Shown: piece by piece, positions 1 through 8,049 of the stretch
Position numbering within the stretch: the stretch's first letter is position 1
How the letters are laid out: each line of letters starts with the position of its first letter
Assembly (NCBI RefSeq): GCF_027587175.1
Contig: NZ_JAPCID010000053.1
Span: 1 to 51,422, forward strand
Origin: Solirubrobacter deserti
Lineage (GTDB): Bacteria > Actinomycetota > Thermoleophilia > Solirubrobacterales > Solirubrobacteraceae
DNA: 51,422 nucleotides
Direction of reading: 5' to 3'
Notes under the pieces: generated by a model
What the model saw: only the letters and a program-made list of their open reading frames with translations
What the model was told of the DNA's origin: nothing
Databases searched by the model: none
Program-made: the position numbers and the translations under genes

Positions 1-687
1 CCCGAACACGCCCTGCGGGACCCCGACGGGGCCTGGCCCGTCCCCCCGGCCCGGGCGCCCGCCGTGACGCCGCGCCGCGGGGCGGAGCCGCGGCCACGCG
101 CTCGCCGCGCGTGGCGCCGCCGCCCGGCCGCCGTCGCCGCGGCGGCGCTCCTCGCCCTCGCCGGCGGGACCCTCGCGGTGCCGGAGGCGCGCTCGACGGT
201 GTTCGACTGGCTGGGGATCGAGTCGGTCGAGATCCGGCGCGCAGAGCCGAACGCGACGCCGGGCGCCTCGCTCAACCTCGGCCTGCCCTCGACGATCGAG
301 CGCCTTGGCGTCCCCGTCCTGCAACCGCGCGGGCTCGGCGAGCCCGGCGTGTACGCGACGACGCTCCCGGACGGCACGCGCGCCGCCACGCTGGTCTATG
401 ACGGGCCGGTCCTCGTCCAGACGTTCCGCGCGCAGGCGTCGCCGTTCATCGACAAGACGGTCGGCACGGGCGCGACGGTGACGCGGCTGATCGTCGACGG
501 CGCGACGGCGTTCTGGATCGCCGGCGCACACGGGTTCGCGTACCAGTCCGAGGCCGGCTTCGGCTTCGAGGACCAGCGCATCGCGGGCAGCACGCTGCTG
601 GTGGAGCGGCGCGACGGGCTGCTGCTGCGGATCGAGGGCGTCCGCGACCGCGACCGCGCGCTCGCGATCGCCCGCTCAGTTCAGTGA
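1..687 (+). CDS. Anti-sigma-like membrane protein, 5' end outside the window
   Basis: The reading frame is open to the first base of the window, so the start probably lies upstream. A GTG at 64 would give 207 residues but would remove the N-terminal region expected in this kind of protein. An Arg-rich stretch is followed by one transmembrane segment (about residues 24-40 counted from the GTG), then STVFDWLGIESVEIRR and an extracellular beta-rich domain. This layout resembles anti-sigma-like proteins encoded beside ECF sigma factors in Thermoleophilia; the family assignment is from pattern recognition only. A second protein of similar layout lies at 22425-23132. The last 12 bp overlap the end of the convergent UPF0301 gene. 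Any sigma factor partner would be just outside the window. Confidence 0.6.
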   Translation, partial: PEHALRDPDGAWPVPPARAPAVTPRRGAEPRPRARRAWRRRPAAVAAAALLALAGGTLAVPEARSTVFDWLGIESVEIRRAEPNATPGASLNLGLPSTIERLGVPVLQPRGLGEPGVYATTLPDGTRAATLVYDGPVLVQTFRAQASPFIDKTVGTGATVTRLIVDGATAFWIAGAHGFAYQSEAGFGFEDQRIAGSTLLVERRDGLLLRIEGVRDRDRALAIARSVQ

Positions 688-1227
688 CGGGTCCTCGGGC
701 ATCGTCGACAGCAGCGCGTAGCGGTGGCCCTTGCGGCGCAGGACGGCCGCCCACAGCTCGTCGGGGTCGGCGGTGAAGATCTCGTCGCGCGTCGGCGGCT
801 CGATGATCCACGCCTCCTCGGCGAGCTCGTCCTCGAGCTGGCCGGGGCCCCAGCCGGCGTGCCCCGCGAACACCCGCGCGCGCCGGATCGCGCCGCTCAG
901 GTGCTCGGGATCGTCCGCGTCGGCGCCGATGAAGCCGAGGTCGGTGTCCACGAGCGCGCCCGCCAGCTCCGGCCGGTCGAACTCCGCCAGCACGATCACG
1001 GCGGTCTCGGCGACCGGCCCGCCGACGTAGACCGGCTCCTCGTCCCCCGCGAGCCAGGCGAGGTCGGGGACGGCGTCGCCGACCGTCGAGCCGGTCGGCC
1101 GGTTGAGCACCAGGCCCATCGCTCCCTCGTCCGTGTGCTCGGCGATGAGCACGACGGTGCGCACGAAGTTCGGGTCCTTCAGGACCGGCGACGCGAGGAT
1201 CAGCTTGCCGCGCAGGGAGTCGGCCAT
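676..1227 (-). CDS. UPF0301/AlgH (YqgE) family protein
   Basis: The 183-residue protein begins MADSLRGKLILASPVL and carries the family hallmarks NFVRTVVLI, GAMGLVLNRPTG and YVGGPV, followed by VFAGHAGWGPGQLEDEL. Length and motifs match full-length AlgH/YqgE proteins, which are cytoplasmic. The molecular function is not settled; AlgH was named for a role in alginate regulation in Pseudomonas. The frame stays open upstream, but the ATG at 1227 is the natural start because the family begins with this sequence. It lies 11 bp downstream of the secreted metalloprotease gene on the same strand and is probably co-transcribed with it. Its stop lies inside the end of the convergent anti-sigma-like gene. 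Confidence 0.9.
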   Translation of the reverse strand: MADSLRGKLILASPVLKDPNFVRTVVLIAEHTDEGAMGLVLNRPTGSTVGDAVPDLAWLAGDEEPVYVGGPVAETAVIVLAEFDRPELAGALVDTDLGFIGADADDPEHLSGAIRRARVFAGHAGWGPGQLEDELAEEAWIIEPPTRDEIFTADPDELWAAVLRRKGHRYALLSTMPEDPSLN

Positions 1228-1238
1228 CCCTGCAATTG

Positions 1239-2759
1239 TTACCGCTTCGAGCGCTTCGTCTTCGTCTTGGCCTTCGACTTGTTCTTGGAAGCCTTCTTGG
1301 CCGACGCCTTCTTCTTCTTGGTCGAGGTCTTGGCCTTGACCGACGTCTTCTTCTTGGTCTTCTTGGACGTCTTCGAGGCGGCCCGGTTGACGCCCGCGGC
1401 GCCGACCGGGGACGTCGGGTTCGACGCGGCCGCGGCCGAGCCGTCCGGGTTGGTGGCGACGACGGTCACGCGCAGGCGGCGGCCGAGATCGTCGCTGGTG
1501 ACGGTGTACGTCGGGTCGGTCTCGGCGTCGATGTCCTCCCAGCCGGCGACGGCGAGGCGCTGCCACTGGTACTGGAAGCGGGTCGGGCCGTTGGTCCAGG
1601 CGCCGGCGCCCGCGTTGAGCGTCGAGCCGCGGCGGGTGGCGCCGGAGACCGTCGGCGGGGACGTCGCGGCCGGGCTCTGCGGCACCCAGTTCGCGCCGCC
1701 GCCGCACGCCGGGGCGATCTCACCGCACGGGGCGAGGAAGACGGACTCGTAGGTGTTCCAGTGCGTCGCCAGGTAGCTGCCGGGTGCCGGAGCCGGGTTG
1801 AAGTAGTCGTCGCGGCCGCAGTCGTAGTTCTGCGCGATCGCGCCCGGGATGCCGGAGCAGTCGACCTGCATCGCGTGCGCGGCGCCCGCGTCCTCGACGT
1901 AGCACATGACGTCGGCGCCCTGCCAGCAGTGGCCGTAGTTCGGCGCCGAGCCGCCGCGCGGCTGCGTCGAGTGCGGCGCGCCCCACTGGACGGCGCCCAG
2001 GTTGTGCGTCATCTCGTGCAGGAAGCCCTCGGGCCACCAGCCCCAGCGCGCGGCGCCGGGCGCCGCCGCGCCGTCACGGGAGAAGAGGATGGAGGTGAGC
2101 CCGCCGCGGTTGTGGACGTTCGCGCTGCCCGGCTTCTCCCCGGAGGCGCCCATGATCGTCTCTCCCAGGCCGTACTCCTGTGTGCCGCCGGCGAGGCCGT
2201 CGGCGATCACGATCGCGTTGCGCGGGCCGCCGGCGGTGCCGAGCGCGCGCTGGACGGCGCCGGAGATCGCGCCGAAGTTGTCGGCGTACTGGGCGCGCGT
2301 GCCGGGCAGCGGGACGATCTGGATGTCCACGTAGCCCGCCCCGCAGCTGGTGCCCATGTCGAAGCGGATGGCCTTGGTGCCGCCGCCCTGGGCGCTGAGG
2401 AAGCGCTGGACGATCGCGACGTTGGCCTGGATCGCGTCGCGCCAGCCGGCGAAGCGGTTCGGGCGGTCGGCCGCGAAGGCGTACACGACCTTGAACTGCG
2501 GCTTGCTCGGGGGCGTGACGGCGTTGGCCGTGTTGTCGCTCGTGCGGTCCTCGCCGCACCACGCGGTCGGAAGGCCGTCGCCGCCGTCGGCCGCGGCCTG
2601 GGCGGTCACGACGACCTCGGCGAGGTTGACGTCCTGCAGCTGGCCGCGCGTGTCGAGATGGGTGAGCTTGTCCTTGTCCGCCTGCGGCAGTGCGAACGTC
2701 GGTAGCGCGAGGGTTGCGAGCGCGAAGACGGCGGCGCCGATGGTGTTGAGGCGGATCAT
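1239..2759 (-). CDS. Secreted zinc metalloprotease with Ig-like domain and lysine-rich tail
   Basis: The 506-residue protein starts with a signal peptide (about residues 1-24). The catalytic region holds HEMTHNLGAVQWGAPHS (H248, E249, H252), a zinc-protease HExxH motif, followed by GHCW and a Met-turn-like DVMCY. The canonical third metzincin ligand position is Gln258; H263 or the later GHC histidine may bind zinc instead. Several cysteines suggest disulfides. After residue ~370 comes an Ig-like repeat (PTVSGATRRGSTLNAG, then FQYQWQR and TYTVTSDDLGRRLRVTV) of a kind frequent in actinobacterial surface proteins. The final ~50 residues are almost only Lys, Ala, Ser and Thr, like a histone-H1 or HupB tail. 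It probably shares an operon with the upstream aldo/keto reductase and the downstream UPF0301 gene. Confidence 0.85.
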   Translation of the reverse strand: MIRLNTIGAAVFALATLALPTFALPQADKDKLTHLDTRGQLQDVNLAEVVVTAQAAADGGDGLPTAWCGEDRTSDNTANAVTPPSKPQFKVVYAFAADRPNRFAGWRDAIQANVAIVQRFLSAQGGGTKAIRFDMGTSCGAGYVDIQIVPLPGTRAQYADNFGAISGAVQRALGTAGGPRNAIVIADGLAGGTQEYGLGETIMGASGEKPGSANVHNRGGLTSILFSRDGAAAPGAARWGWWPEGFLHEMTHNLGAVQWGAPHSTQPRGGSAPNYGHCWQGADVMCYVEDAGAAHAMQVDCSGIPGAIAQNYDCGRDDYFNPAPAPGSYLATHWNTYESVFLAPCGEIAPACGGGANWVPQSPAATSPPTVSGATRRGSTLNAGAGAWTNGPTRFQYQWQRLAVAGWEDIDAETDPTYTVTSDDLGRRLRVTVVATNPDGSAAAASNPTSPVGAAGVNRAASKTSKKTKKKTSVKAKTSTKKKKASAKKASKNKSKAKTKTKRSKR

Positions 2760-2793
2760 CTCGCCTGGGTCATCGGCCCGGGCGAGCGCTTCC

Positions 2794-3921
2794 TTAAGCC
2801 GCTTTTGCCAGGTCGCGGGCGGGTTCGATGCCCCACCGGCCCGCCAGCTCGGCCAGATGCGGGGAGATCGCCCAGCGGTCGGGCAGCGGCTCGTCGCCCT
2901 CGAAGTCGGGCGTCGCGCCCTTGAGCAGCATCGAGCCCGTGTTGTCGCCGATCGCGCGCAGCTCGGCGACCTCCTCGGCGCTCAGCACGGACGGGCCCGT
3001 GACCGCCGCCAGCTCGGCCCGCTTGTCCTCGATGGTCTTCGAGCTGCCGGGCTCCTCGATCAGCGTCGGCGCCACGACGTGCACCGGCGCGTGCGCGAGG
3101 TTCCAGTGACAGGCGAGCTGCAGCGGCGTCAGCCCGTGCTTTTCCGCGATCGGGCGCATCCGCTCGAGCTTCTCGCGCCCGGCCTCGACCCAGCCTGCGG
3201 GCCGGAAGCCGCGGTGGTCGTAGCGCGGGAAGGCGTGGCCCGGGAGGACGTCGTCGTGGAAGAGCCCGCCGTAGTCGACGACGCGGGTGATGAGCTTGAC
3301 GCCGTGACGCTCGGCCGCGCCCAGCACGAGCTCGCCCGGCCACGGCTCCATCGGGTTCAGGATCACCATCGCCCAGTCGATGCGGTCGCCGAAGCGCTCC
3401 AGGCAGTCGATGACGTCGAGCGTGAAGCCGTTGGCGGGCCCGGGCGCGACACCCAGCGAACGCGTCAGCCCGTCCGCGCGCACCGCCTCCAACGCGTCCC
3501 ACACGGCTTCGCTCGTGTAGCCGATGTGGTCGGGGTTGTGCAGGAGCAACACGTCGAAGGCGTCCACGCCGCAGCGCTCGAGGCTGCGCTCTGTCGCCAT
3601 TCGGACATATTCGGCGTACTGCTCCGGGCCGCGCAGCCGCGGATCGGTGAAGCGCGGGAAGCCCTTGGCGCCTTCGCGCTCGCCCTCGTAGAAGTCGTGC
3701 CCGATCGCCCCGACGAGGGTGTATTCAGGGCGCGAAACTCCGGCAAGCGCCCGCCCTAGCAGACGATCGGCCTCCCCTGCGCCATAAGCGTCCGCCGAGA
3801 TGACGGTCGCGATACCCTGACCAGGGCGCAGGAGGGCAGCGAGCCGGTCGTCGTCGACGGGTTCACCGAAGTGCATGAAGCGGCCGCCGCTCCATGTCCC
3901 GATGGCGGCACTTGTCAGCAC
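2794..3921 (-). CDS. Aldo/keto reductase family oxidoreductase
   Basis: The protein (375 residues from a GTG at 3921) has a TIM-barrel aldo/keto reductase pattern: IGTWSGGRF at the N-terminus, DAYGAGEADRLLGRAL (Asp-x3-Gly-xx-Glu with a downstream strand), DVLLLHNPD, LGVAPG and a C-terminal TIEDKRAEL region. These enzymes reduce aldehydes or ketones with NAD(P)H in the cytoplasm. The substrate cannot be told. The GTG is chosen because AAGGGAAG lies about 11 nt upstream on the coding strand and because the barrel begins immediately; the frame is open much further but runs antisense through the neighbouring subtilase. The gene is divergent from the subtilase at 3967, with an inverted repeat in the short gap. 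A short gap of 34 bp to the metalloprotease suggests an operon. Confidence 0.85.
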   Translation of the reverse strand: MLTSAAIGTWSGGRFMHFGEPVDDDRLAALLRPGQGIATVISADAYGAGEADRLLGRALAGVSRPEYTLVGAIGHDFYEGEREGAKGFPRFTDPRLRGPEQYAEYVRMATERSLERCGVDAFDVLLLHNPDHIGYTSEAVWDALEAVRADGLTRSLGVAPGPANGFTLDVIDCLERFGDRIDWAMVILNPMEPWPGELVLGAAERHGVKLITRVVDYGGLFHDDVLPGHAFPRYDHRGFRPAGWVEAGREKLERMRPIAEKHGLTPLQLACHWNLAHAPVHVVAPTLIEEPGSSKTIEDKRAELAAVTGPSVLSAEEVAELRAIGDNTGSMLLKGATPDFEGDEPLPDRWAISPHLAELAGRWGIEPARDLAKAA

Positions 3922-3937
3922 CGGCCAACTTTCTTCC

Positions 3938-3955
3938 CTTAAGTGTTCACTCAAG
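3938..3955. promoter_or_regulatory. Inverted repeat between divergent genes, possible operator
   Basis: CTTAAGTG and CACTCAAG are separated by TT and match as inverted repeats at 7 of 8 positions. The repeat sits between the divergent aldo/keto reductase (start 3921) and subtilase (start about 3967) genes, where a repressor could cover both promoters. The core TGTTCACT recurs at 10295-10302, in front of the second subtilase. Binding is an inference from symmetry and position only. Confidence 0.35.
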
Positions 3956-3966
3956 GCCCCCACGCA

Positions 3967-5823
3967 ATGGCCGATGATACGAGGGTGACGCATTCGCGAT
4001 CGGGTCTCGCGTGCGCGATGGTGCTGCTCGCCGCCGTCTGCTGCCTGCTGCCGGGGGTGGCCGCCGCGCAGGGGGAACCCGTGCCCACGGTGACGCCGAC
4101 GCCCGTGCCCACGCCGACGGGCCCGGACATCACGTGGCCGCTGCTCGTCACCAACGACGCCGACGTCGACGCCGCCGAGGCGTGGGACATCTCGATGGGC
4201 GCGGACGTCACCGTCGGCGTCATCGATCAGCGGATCTTCGCCGGCCACAGCAAGTTCGCCGGGCGCATCGACACCGAGGAGAACGTCGTGCTGCCCGGTG
4301 AGGAGTGCGGCGCCGCCGCGCCGACCCTCACGGCCGATCACGGGACGCTGATCGCGGGCCTGATCGTCGCGCAGGGCGGCGACCCGGACGCGACGGGGAA
4401 CATCGCGGTGCGCAAGCTGTCCGGGCTGGCGCCGGAGGCGCGGGTCCGCCCGATCCGTGCCGTCAACCACTGCGGCAGCGCCACCCGCCGCGCCATCACG
4501 GCCGCCATCCGGTACGCCGGGGCGGCCGACCTGCCGATCGCGGTCGTGTCGTTGGCGACTGATCCACTGCTCCCGGTCTCCGAGCAGGAGAAGACCGCCG
4601 AGGAGCTCGAGGCCGCGTTCGCGGACTCGCCCGACACGCTCTTCGTCGTCGCCGCCGGCAACCACGGCAACGACAACGACGTGCCCGGCCGTCAGGTGTA
4701 CCCCTGCTCGAGCGAGGCGCCGAACGTCGTCTGCGTCGGCATGACGGGGGACCCGGTCACCAGCGTGCCGGGCGGCGTCTACACCGACGCGCCGGTGTGC
4801 TGGGGCAACGTCGGCGCGACCTCCGTGGATCTGTTCGCCCCGGGCCTGGCCATCTCCTCGACGGCGCGCGGGGCTGAGGGCGGGTCCGCGTACGCCGTCC
4901 GGCCCGGCACCTCGATGGCGGCGCCGCTCGTCGCCGCCGCGGGGGCGCTGATCGAGGCGGTGGATCCGCTCACCTTCGAAGGGCCCGCCAAGCTCAAGGA
5001 GCTGCTGCTCGACGGCGGCGACTGGCACACCGAGCTGGACCCGATCTCGGTCAGCGGCCGCCGGCTCAACGCCGCCCGCTCGCTCGGCTCCCAGGCGCGG
5101 CTCGGCCGGCCGCCCGCGAGCAAGGCGTGGCAGAGCTGCGACCCCGACCACGACGAGGTCCGCGGCGCCGAGGAGGACTGCCCCAACGAGCCCGGCACGC
5201 TCGCGGACCGCGGCTGCCCCGACACCGACAAGGACGGGAAGGTCGACCGCCTGGACAACTGCCCGCGGTTCGCCAACGCGAACCAGGCCGACACGGACCG
5301 CGACGGCCTCGGCGACGGGTGCGATCCGACCGAGCGCGGCCCCAACACGGACGGCGACCAGCTCCCGGACATGGACGACGCGTGCCCGCTGCAGTCTGCG
5401 CTGACCGCGGACGGTTGCCCGGTCATCGTCCAGCCCACGCCCACCCCCACGCCCCGGCCGCCCGATGACGACGACGGCAACGTGAACCCGGGCACGCCGA
5501 CGCCCGTGCCAACCCCGACGCCGGCGCCGACGGTCGTGCCCGACCCGGGGCTGCAGATCACCGTCCTGAAGGCCGAGCCGACGCGCAGCAAGGCCGTCAA
5601 GGTCACCATCCGGCTCTCGCGCACGGCGAAGGTGGCGCTCAAGGTCGAGCGCAAGATCGGGCGCAAGTGGCGCCGGGTGACCACGAAGTCGGTCACGGCG
5701 TCGATCAGCCTCAAGAGCCTCACGCTGCGCGCCGCCAAGGGGAAGAAGCTCTCGCGCGGCAGCTACCGGGTGACCGCCACCGTCGGTCGGCTGACCAAGA
5801 GCGCGCAGTTCAAGGTGAAGTGA
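3967..5823 (+). CDS. Secreted S8 subtilase with calcium-binding Asp-rich repeats
   Basis: From the ATG at 3967 (AAGG 10 nt upstream) the protein has 618 residues; a GTG at 3943 is an alternative start. A signal peptide ends near AAAQ and a Pro-Thr linker follows. The subtilisin triad is visible: D87 in VGVIDQ, H125 in DHGTLIAG and S316 in PGTSMAAP, with the oxyanion Asn in AAGNHG. The region after the first Asp is DQR rather than the usual DTG. Residues ~385-480 carry thrombospondin type 3-like Asp repeats (DTDKDGKVDRLDNCP, DTDRDGLGDGCDP) that normally bind calcium. A second Pro-Thr linker leads to a basic beta-sandwich tail rich in Lys and Arg. It is presumably an extracellular or wall-attached endopeptidase. 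The stop overlaps the GTG of the next gene by 4 bp. Confidence 0.88.
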   Translation: MADDTRVTHSRSGLACAMVLLAAVCCLLPGVAAAQGEPVPTVTPTPVPTPTGPDITWPLLVTNDADVDAAEAWDISMGADVTVGVIDQRIFAGHSKFAGRIDTEENVVLPGEECGAAAPTLTADHGTLIAGLIVAQGGDPDATGNIAVRKLSGLAPEARVRPIRAVNHCGSATRRAITAAIRYAGAADLPIAVVSLATDPLLPVSEQEKTAEELEAAFADSPDTLFVVAAGNHGNDNDVPGRQVYPCSSEAPNVVCVGMTGDPVTSVPGGVYTDAPVCWGNVGATSVDLFAPGLAISSTARGAEGGSAYAVRPGTSMAAPLVAAAGALIEAVDPLTFEGPAKLKELLLDGGDWHTELDPISVSGRRLNAARSLGSQARLGRPPASKAWQSCDPDHDEVRGAEEDCPNEPGTLADRGCPDTDKDGKVDRLDNCPRFANANQADTDRDGLGDGCDPTERGPNTDGDQLPDMDDACPLQSALTADGCPVIVQPTPTPTPRPPDDDDGNVNPGTPTPVPTPTPAPTVVPDPGLQITVLKAEPTRSKAVKVTIRLSRTAKVALKVERKIGRKWRRVTTKSVTASISLKSLTLRAAKGKKLSRGSYRVTATVGRLTKSAQFKVK

Positions 5824-6560
5824 ACGCGGGCGTTCTCGCCTTCGGCGACTCGATCACCAACGGTGGCGGGGAGCTGCAGTGGGGCGTCGCGCTGCAGTCG
5901 TGGGCGCTGTGGACGGCCCGCGGGCTCGGGCTGCCGTACACGGGCTACGCCGTCGACGGCGCGCGGGTCGGGGACGTCGCGGACATGCAGGTGCCGGCGT
6001 TCCTGGAGCGCACGGCGCTGCCTGAAGCCCGGTACGCGGTCGGCTGTCTGTACGCGGGCGTCAACGACGTGCGGGTGCCCGGCTTCGACGCGGCGGCGTT
6101 CGAGGCCGCGTACGCGTCGGTCGCTACGTTCCTCGCGCAGCGGTGCGAGCGGGTGTTGGTGGTGACGATCCCGGACGGGCTCGGACTTCCGCGCGCGGGC
6201 GGGATCGCGGCCGGCAACGCGGCGATCCTGCGCGTGGCCGCGGACGTTGGCGCGCTCGTGCTCGACCTACGCGACTTCGGCGCGCGCAACCACGTGATGG
6301 CCGACCGCGTGCACCCGACGGCGTTCGGTCAGGTGGCGATCGCCGAGCGTGCGCTGGCGGTGCTCGCGGCGGACGGGATGGCCGTGCGCGTGCGGCCCTC
6401 GGCCCTGATCGCGCCAAGCGAGCGCACGCGGCTGCGCACGCTGCAGGGCGACTGGAGCTACGTGTACCGGACGCTCAAGGGGCTGGCTCGGGCTTCGGGT
6501 GCCGCGGGTCGGGTGCGCCGAGCTGTTCGAGCCGCTTCGGGACGTAGCGGTAGCCGATGA
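5820..6560 (+). CDS. SGNH/GDSL family hydrolase
   Basis: The 246-residue protein has the SGNH blocks: FGDSITNGGG (nucleophile Ser), YAGVNDVR (Gly-x-Asn-Asp) and DRVHPTAFGQ (catalytic Asp and His). Such enzymes are serine esterases or lipases acting on acyl or acetyl esters. No signal peptide is seen, so it is probably cytoplasmic. It starts at a GTG overlapping the subtilase stop by 4 bp (GTGA), which implies translational coupling. The C-terminal ~28 residues are Ala/Arg/Ser-rich and are encoded in the region that overlaps the convergent DUF3159 gene by 86 bp. The substrate is not predictable from the sequence. Confidence 0.85.
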   Translation: MNAGVLAFGDSITNGGGELQWGVALQSWALWTARGLGLPYTGYAVDGARVGDVADMQVPAFLERTALPEARYAVGCLYAGVNDVRVPGFDAAAFEAAYASVATFLAQRCERVLVVTIPDGLGLPRAGGIAAGNAAILRVAADVGALVLDLRDFGARNHVMADRVHPTAFGQVAIAERALAVLAADGMAVRVRPSALIAPSERTRLRTLQGDWSYVYRTLKGLARASGAAGRVRRAVRAASGRSGSR

Positions 6561-7125
6561 ACAGCAGCAGGCCGAATGCGGGCAGGCCCATCGCGATCGA
6601 CGCGACGCCGAGCGCCTCGACGTTGCCGATGTAGATCAGGTAGGCGTAGATGGCGGCGCGCAGGCCGAACAGCGCGGCCCAGGCGAGGGTGTACTCGGTC
6701 ATCACGCGGCGCACGGCGGGCTGCTGCGGCCACCCCGGCTCGGCGCGGTAGAGCGTCGCGACGATGAAGCCCGCGAGCGGGCGCCGGATCAGTGCCGAGC
6801 CGGCGAAGATCACGCACAGCCCGAGCTGCTGGAGCATCTTCGGGACGAAGTAGCCCTCGGCCTGGCCGCTGCGGACGGCGATGAATGCGGCCAGGCCGGT
6901 GCCGAGCAGGCCGCCGACGGCGTTCATCACCGACTTGCGGCGCACGAGCCGCTCGACGAACAGGGCGATCCCGATGCCGACCGCCACGGCCGCCGCCAGG
7001 TTGACCTCCTTGGTGATCGTGTAGACGATCACGAACGCCAGCGGCGCCAGCGCGGTGTCCGCCAGCGCCCGCCGGTCGCGCAGCATGTCGAACGGGCCGG
7101 GCGGGTGCTGGTCGGGTGGCGTCAC
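6475..7125 (-). CDS. DUF3159 family integral membrane protein
   Basis: The 216-residue protein has about six hydrophobic segments, including TALAPLAFVIVYTITKE, LAAAVAVGIGIALFVERLVRRK and AIYAYLIYIGNVEALGVASI. The region VGGLLGTGLAAFIAVRSGQAEG, with the following LIRRPLAGFI, matches the actinobacterial DUF3159 pattern. Function is unknown. The GTG at 7125 overlaps the stop of the methyltransferase gene (GTGA), so the two are likely translationally coupled. It is the last gene of a four-gene minus-strand run that begins with the second subtilase. Its 3' end is antisense to the end of the GDSL hydrolase gene over 86 bp. Confidence 0.8.
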   Translation of the reverse strand: MTPPDQHPPGPFDMLRDRRALADTALAPLAFVIVYTITKEVNLAAAVAVGIGIALFVERLVRRKSVMNAVGGLLGTGLAAFIAVRSGQAEGYFVPKMLQQLGLCVIFAGSALIRRPLAGFIVATLYRAEPGWPQQPAVRRVMTEYTLAWAALFGLRAAIYAYLIYIGNVEALGVASIAMGLPAFGLLLFIGYRYVPKRLEQLGAPDPRHPKPEPAP

Positions 7126-8030
7126 GCGCGTTTGCGGGCCGCGAGCATGAGGTTGTAGAACAGCTGCGGCGGCAGGCGGGGCTCGAGCAGCGAGCGGTCC
7201 ACGCGCTGGAGCAGGATGTAGCCCTTGTAGGCGTACTGGATCCAGCCCCACGGGACGTCCTTGGGCTCGGCGCTCGCCTCGAGCGTGCGGTTGAACCAGC
7301 CGAACCAGTTCGCGAGCAGCTCCTCGCCGCGGACCTCGACGTCGGTGAAGCCGCCGGCGGCCGCGTGCCGCTTGAGGTCGGCCGGGACGAAGGCGTGTAC
7401 GTCGACGACGGCCTCCAGCGCGTGTTCGTCCTCGTCGGCGCCCTGGTGCTGCGGCGCGGGGCGCGCCTTGACCGCGCGGCGCCACAGCGGGGCGGCCTTG
7501 ACCGCGGCCCGCTTCGGGATCGCGGCGAGCTTGTCGCCCTGGCGGGACGGCTCGCCGGCGAAGAACAGCGTGCCGCCCGGTTTCAGGACGCGGTGGAACT
7601 CGCGGAACGCCTGGTCGAGGTCCGGCAGATGGTGCAGGACGGCGTGACCCAGGACGAGGTCGAAGGACGCATCCTCGAACGGGAGTTGCGTCGCGTCGCA
7701 CGCCGCGGTCTCGACCTCGAGGCCGAGCTCGTGCGCGTTGTGCTCGAGCGTGGCGAGCATGCCCGGGCTGATGTCCGTGCAGGTGGCCTGCTCGATCACG
7801 CCGGTCTGCAGCAGGTTGAGGCTGAAGTACCCGGTGCCGGCGCCGATCTCGAGCGAGTGCGCGAACGGCCCGGGGTTCGGGCCCAGCAGCTTCGCCAGCT
7901 TGCCGAGCACCTGCTGGTGGCCGATCTCGCCGAAGGAGATGCCCCACTTGGAGTCGTACGTCTCGGCCGCCACGTCGTGGTAGCGGCGGTTGACGTCGAG
8001 GATCTCGTGCTCTGTGGGCGGGGCGGCCAT
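7122..8030 (-). CDS. Class I SAM-dependent methyltransferase
   Basis: The 302-residue protein contains a Rossmann-fold methyltransferase core: motif I LEIGAGTGYFSLNLL, an acidic residue in CTDISPGML, ACDATQLPFEDASFDLVLG, and the post-motif HHLPDLDQAFREFHRVLKPG, typical of the Methyltransf_11/UbiE-like group. It transfers a methyl group from S-adenosylmethionine to an unknown acceptor. The C-terminal third (ADLKRHAAAGGFTDVEVRG, then WGWIQYAYKGYILLQ) may form the acceptor pocket. The start is the ATG at 8030; the frame extends upstream without good motifs. It lies 19 bp after the PstS-like gene and overlaps the DUF3159 gene by 4 bp, suggesting an operon. Confidence 0.87.
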   Translation of the reverse strand: MAAPPTEHEILDVNRRYHDVAAETYDSKWGISFGEIGHQQVLGKLAKLLGPNPGPFAHSLEIGAGTGYFSLNLLQTGVIEQATCTDISPGMLATLEHNAHELGLEVETAACDATQLPFEDASFDLVLGHAVLHHLPDLDQAFREFHRVLKPGGTLFFAGEPSRQGDKLAAIPKRAAVKAAPLWRRAVKARPAPQHQGADEDEHALEAVVDVHAFVPADLKRHAAAGGFTDVEVRGEELLANWFGWFNRTLEASAEPKDVPWGWIQYAYKGYILLQRVDRSLLEPRLPPQLFYNLMLAARKRA

Positions 8031-8049
8031 ACGCGGCCACTGAGCGTAG

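Noticed and set aside
2794-5151. Aldo/keto reductase frame extended upstream to 785 residues
   Set aside because: The extension lies antisense to the subtilase and has no domain signal; the barrel begins near the GTG at 3921, which has a ribosome binding site.
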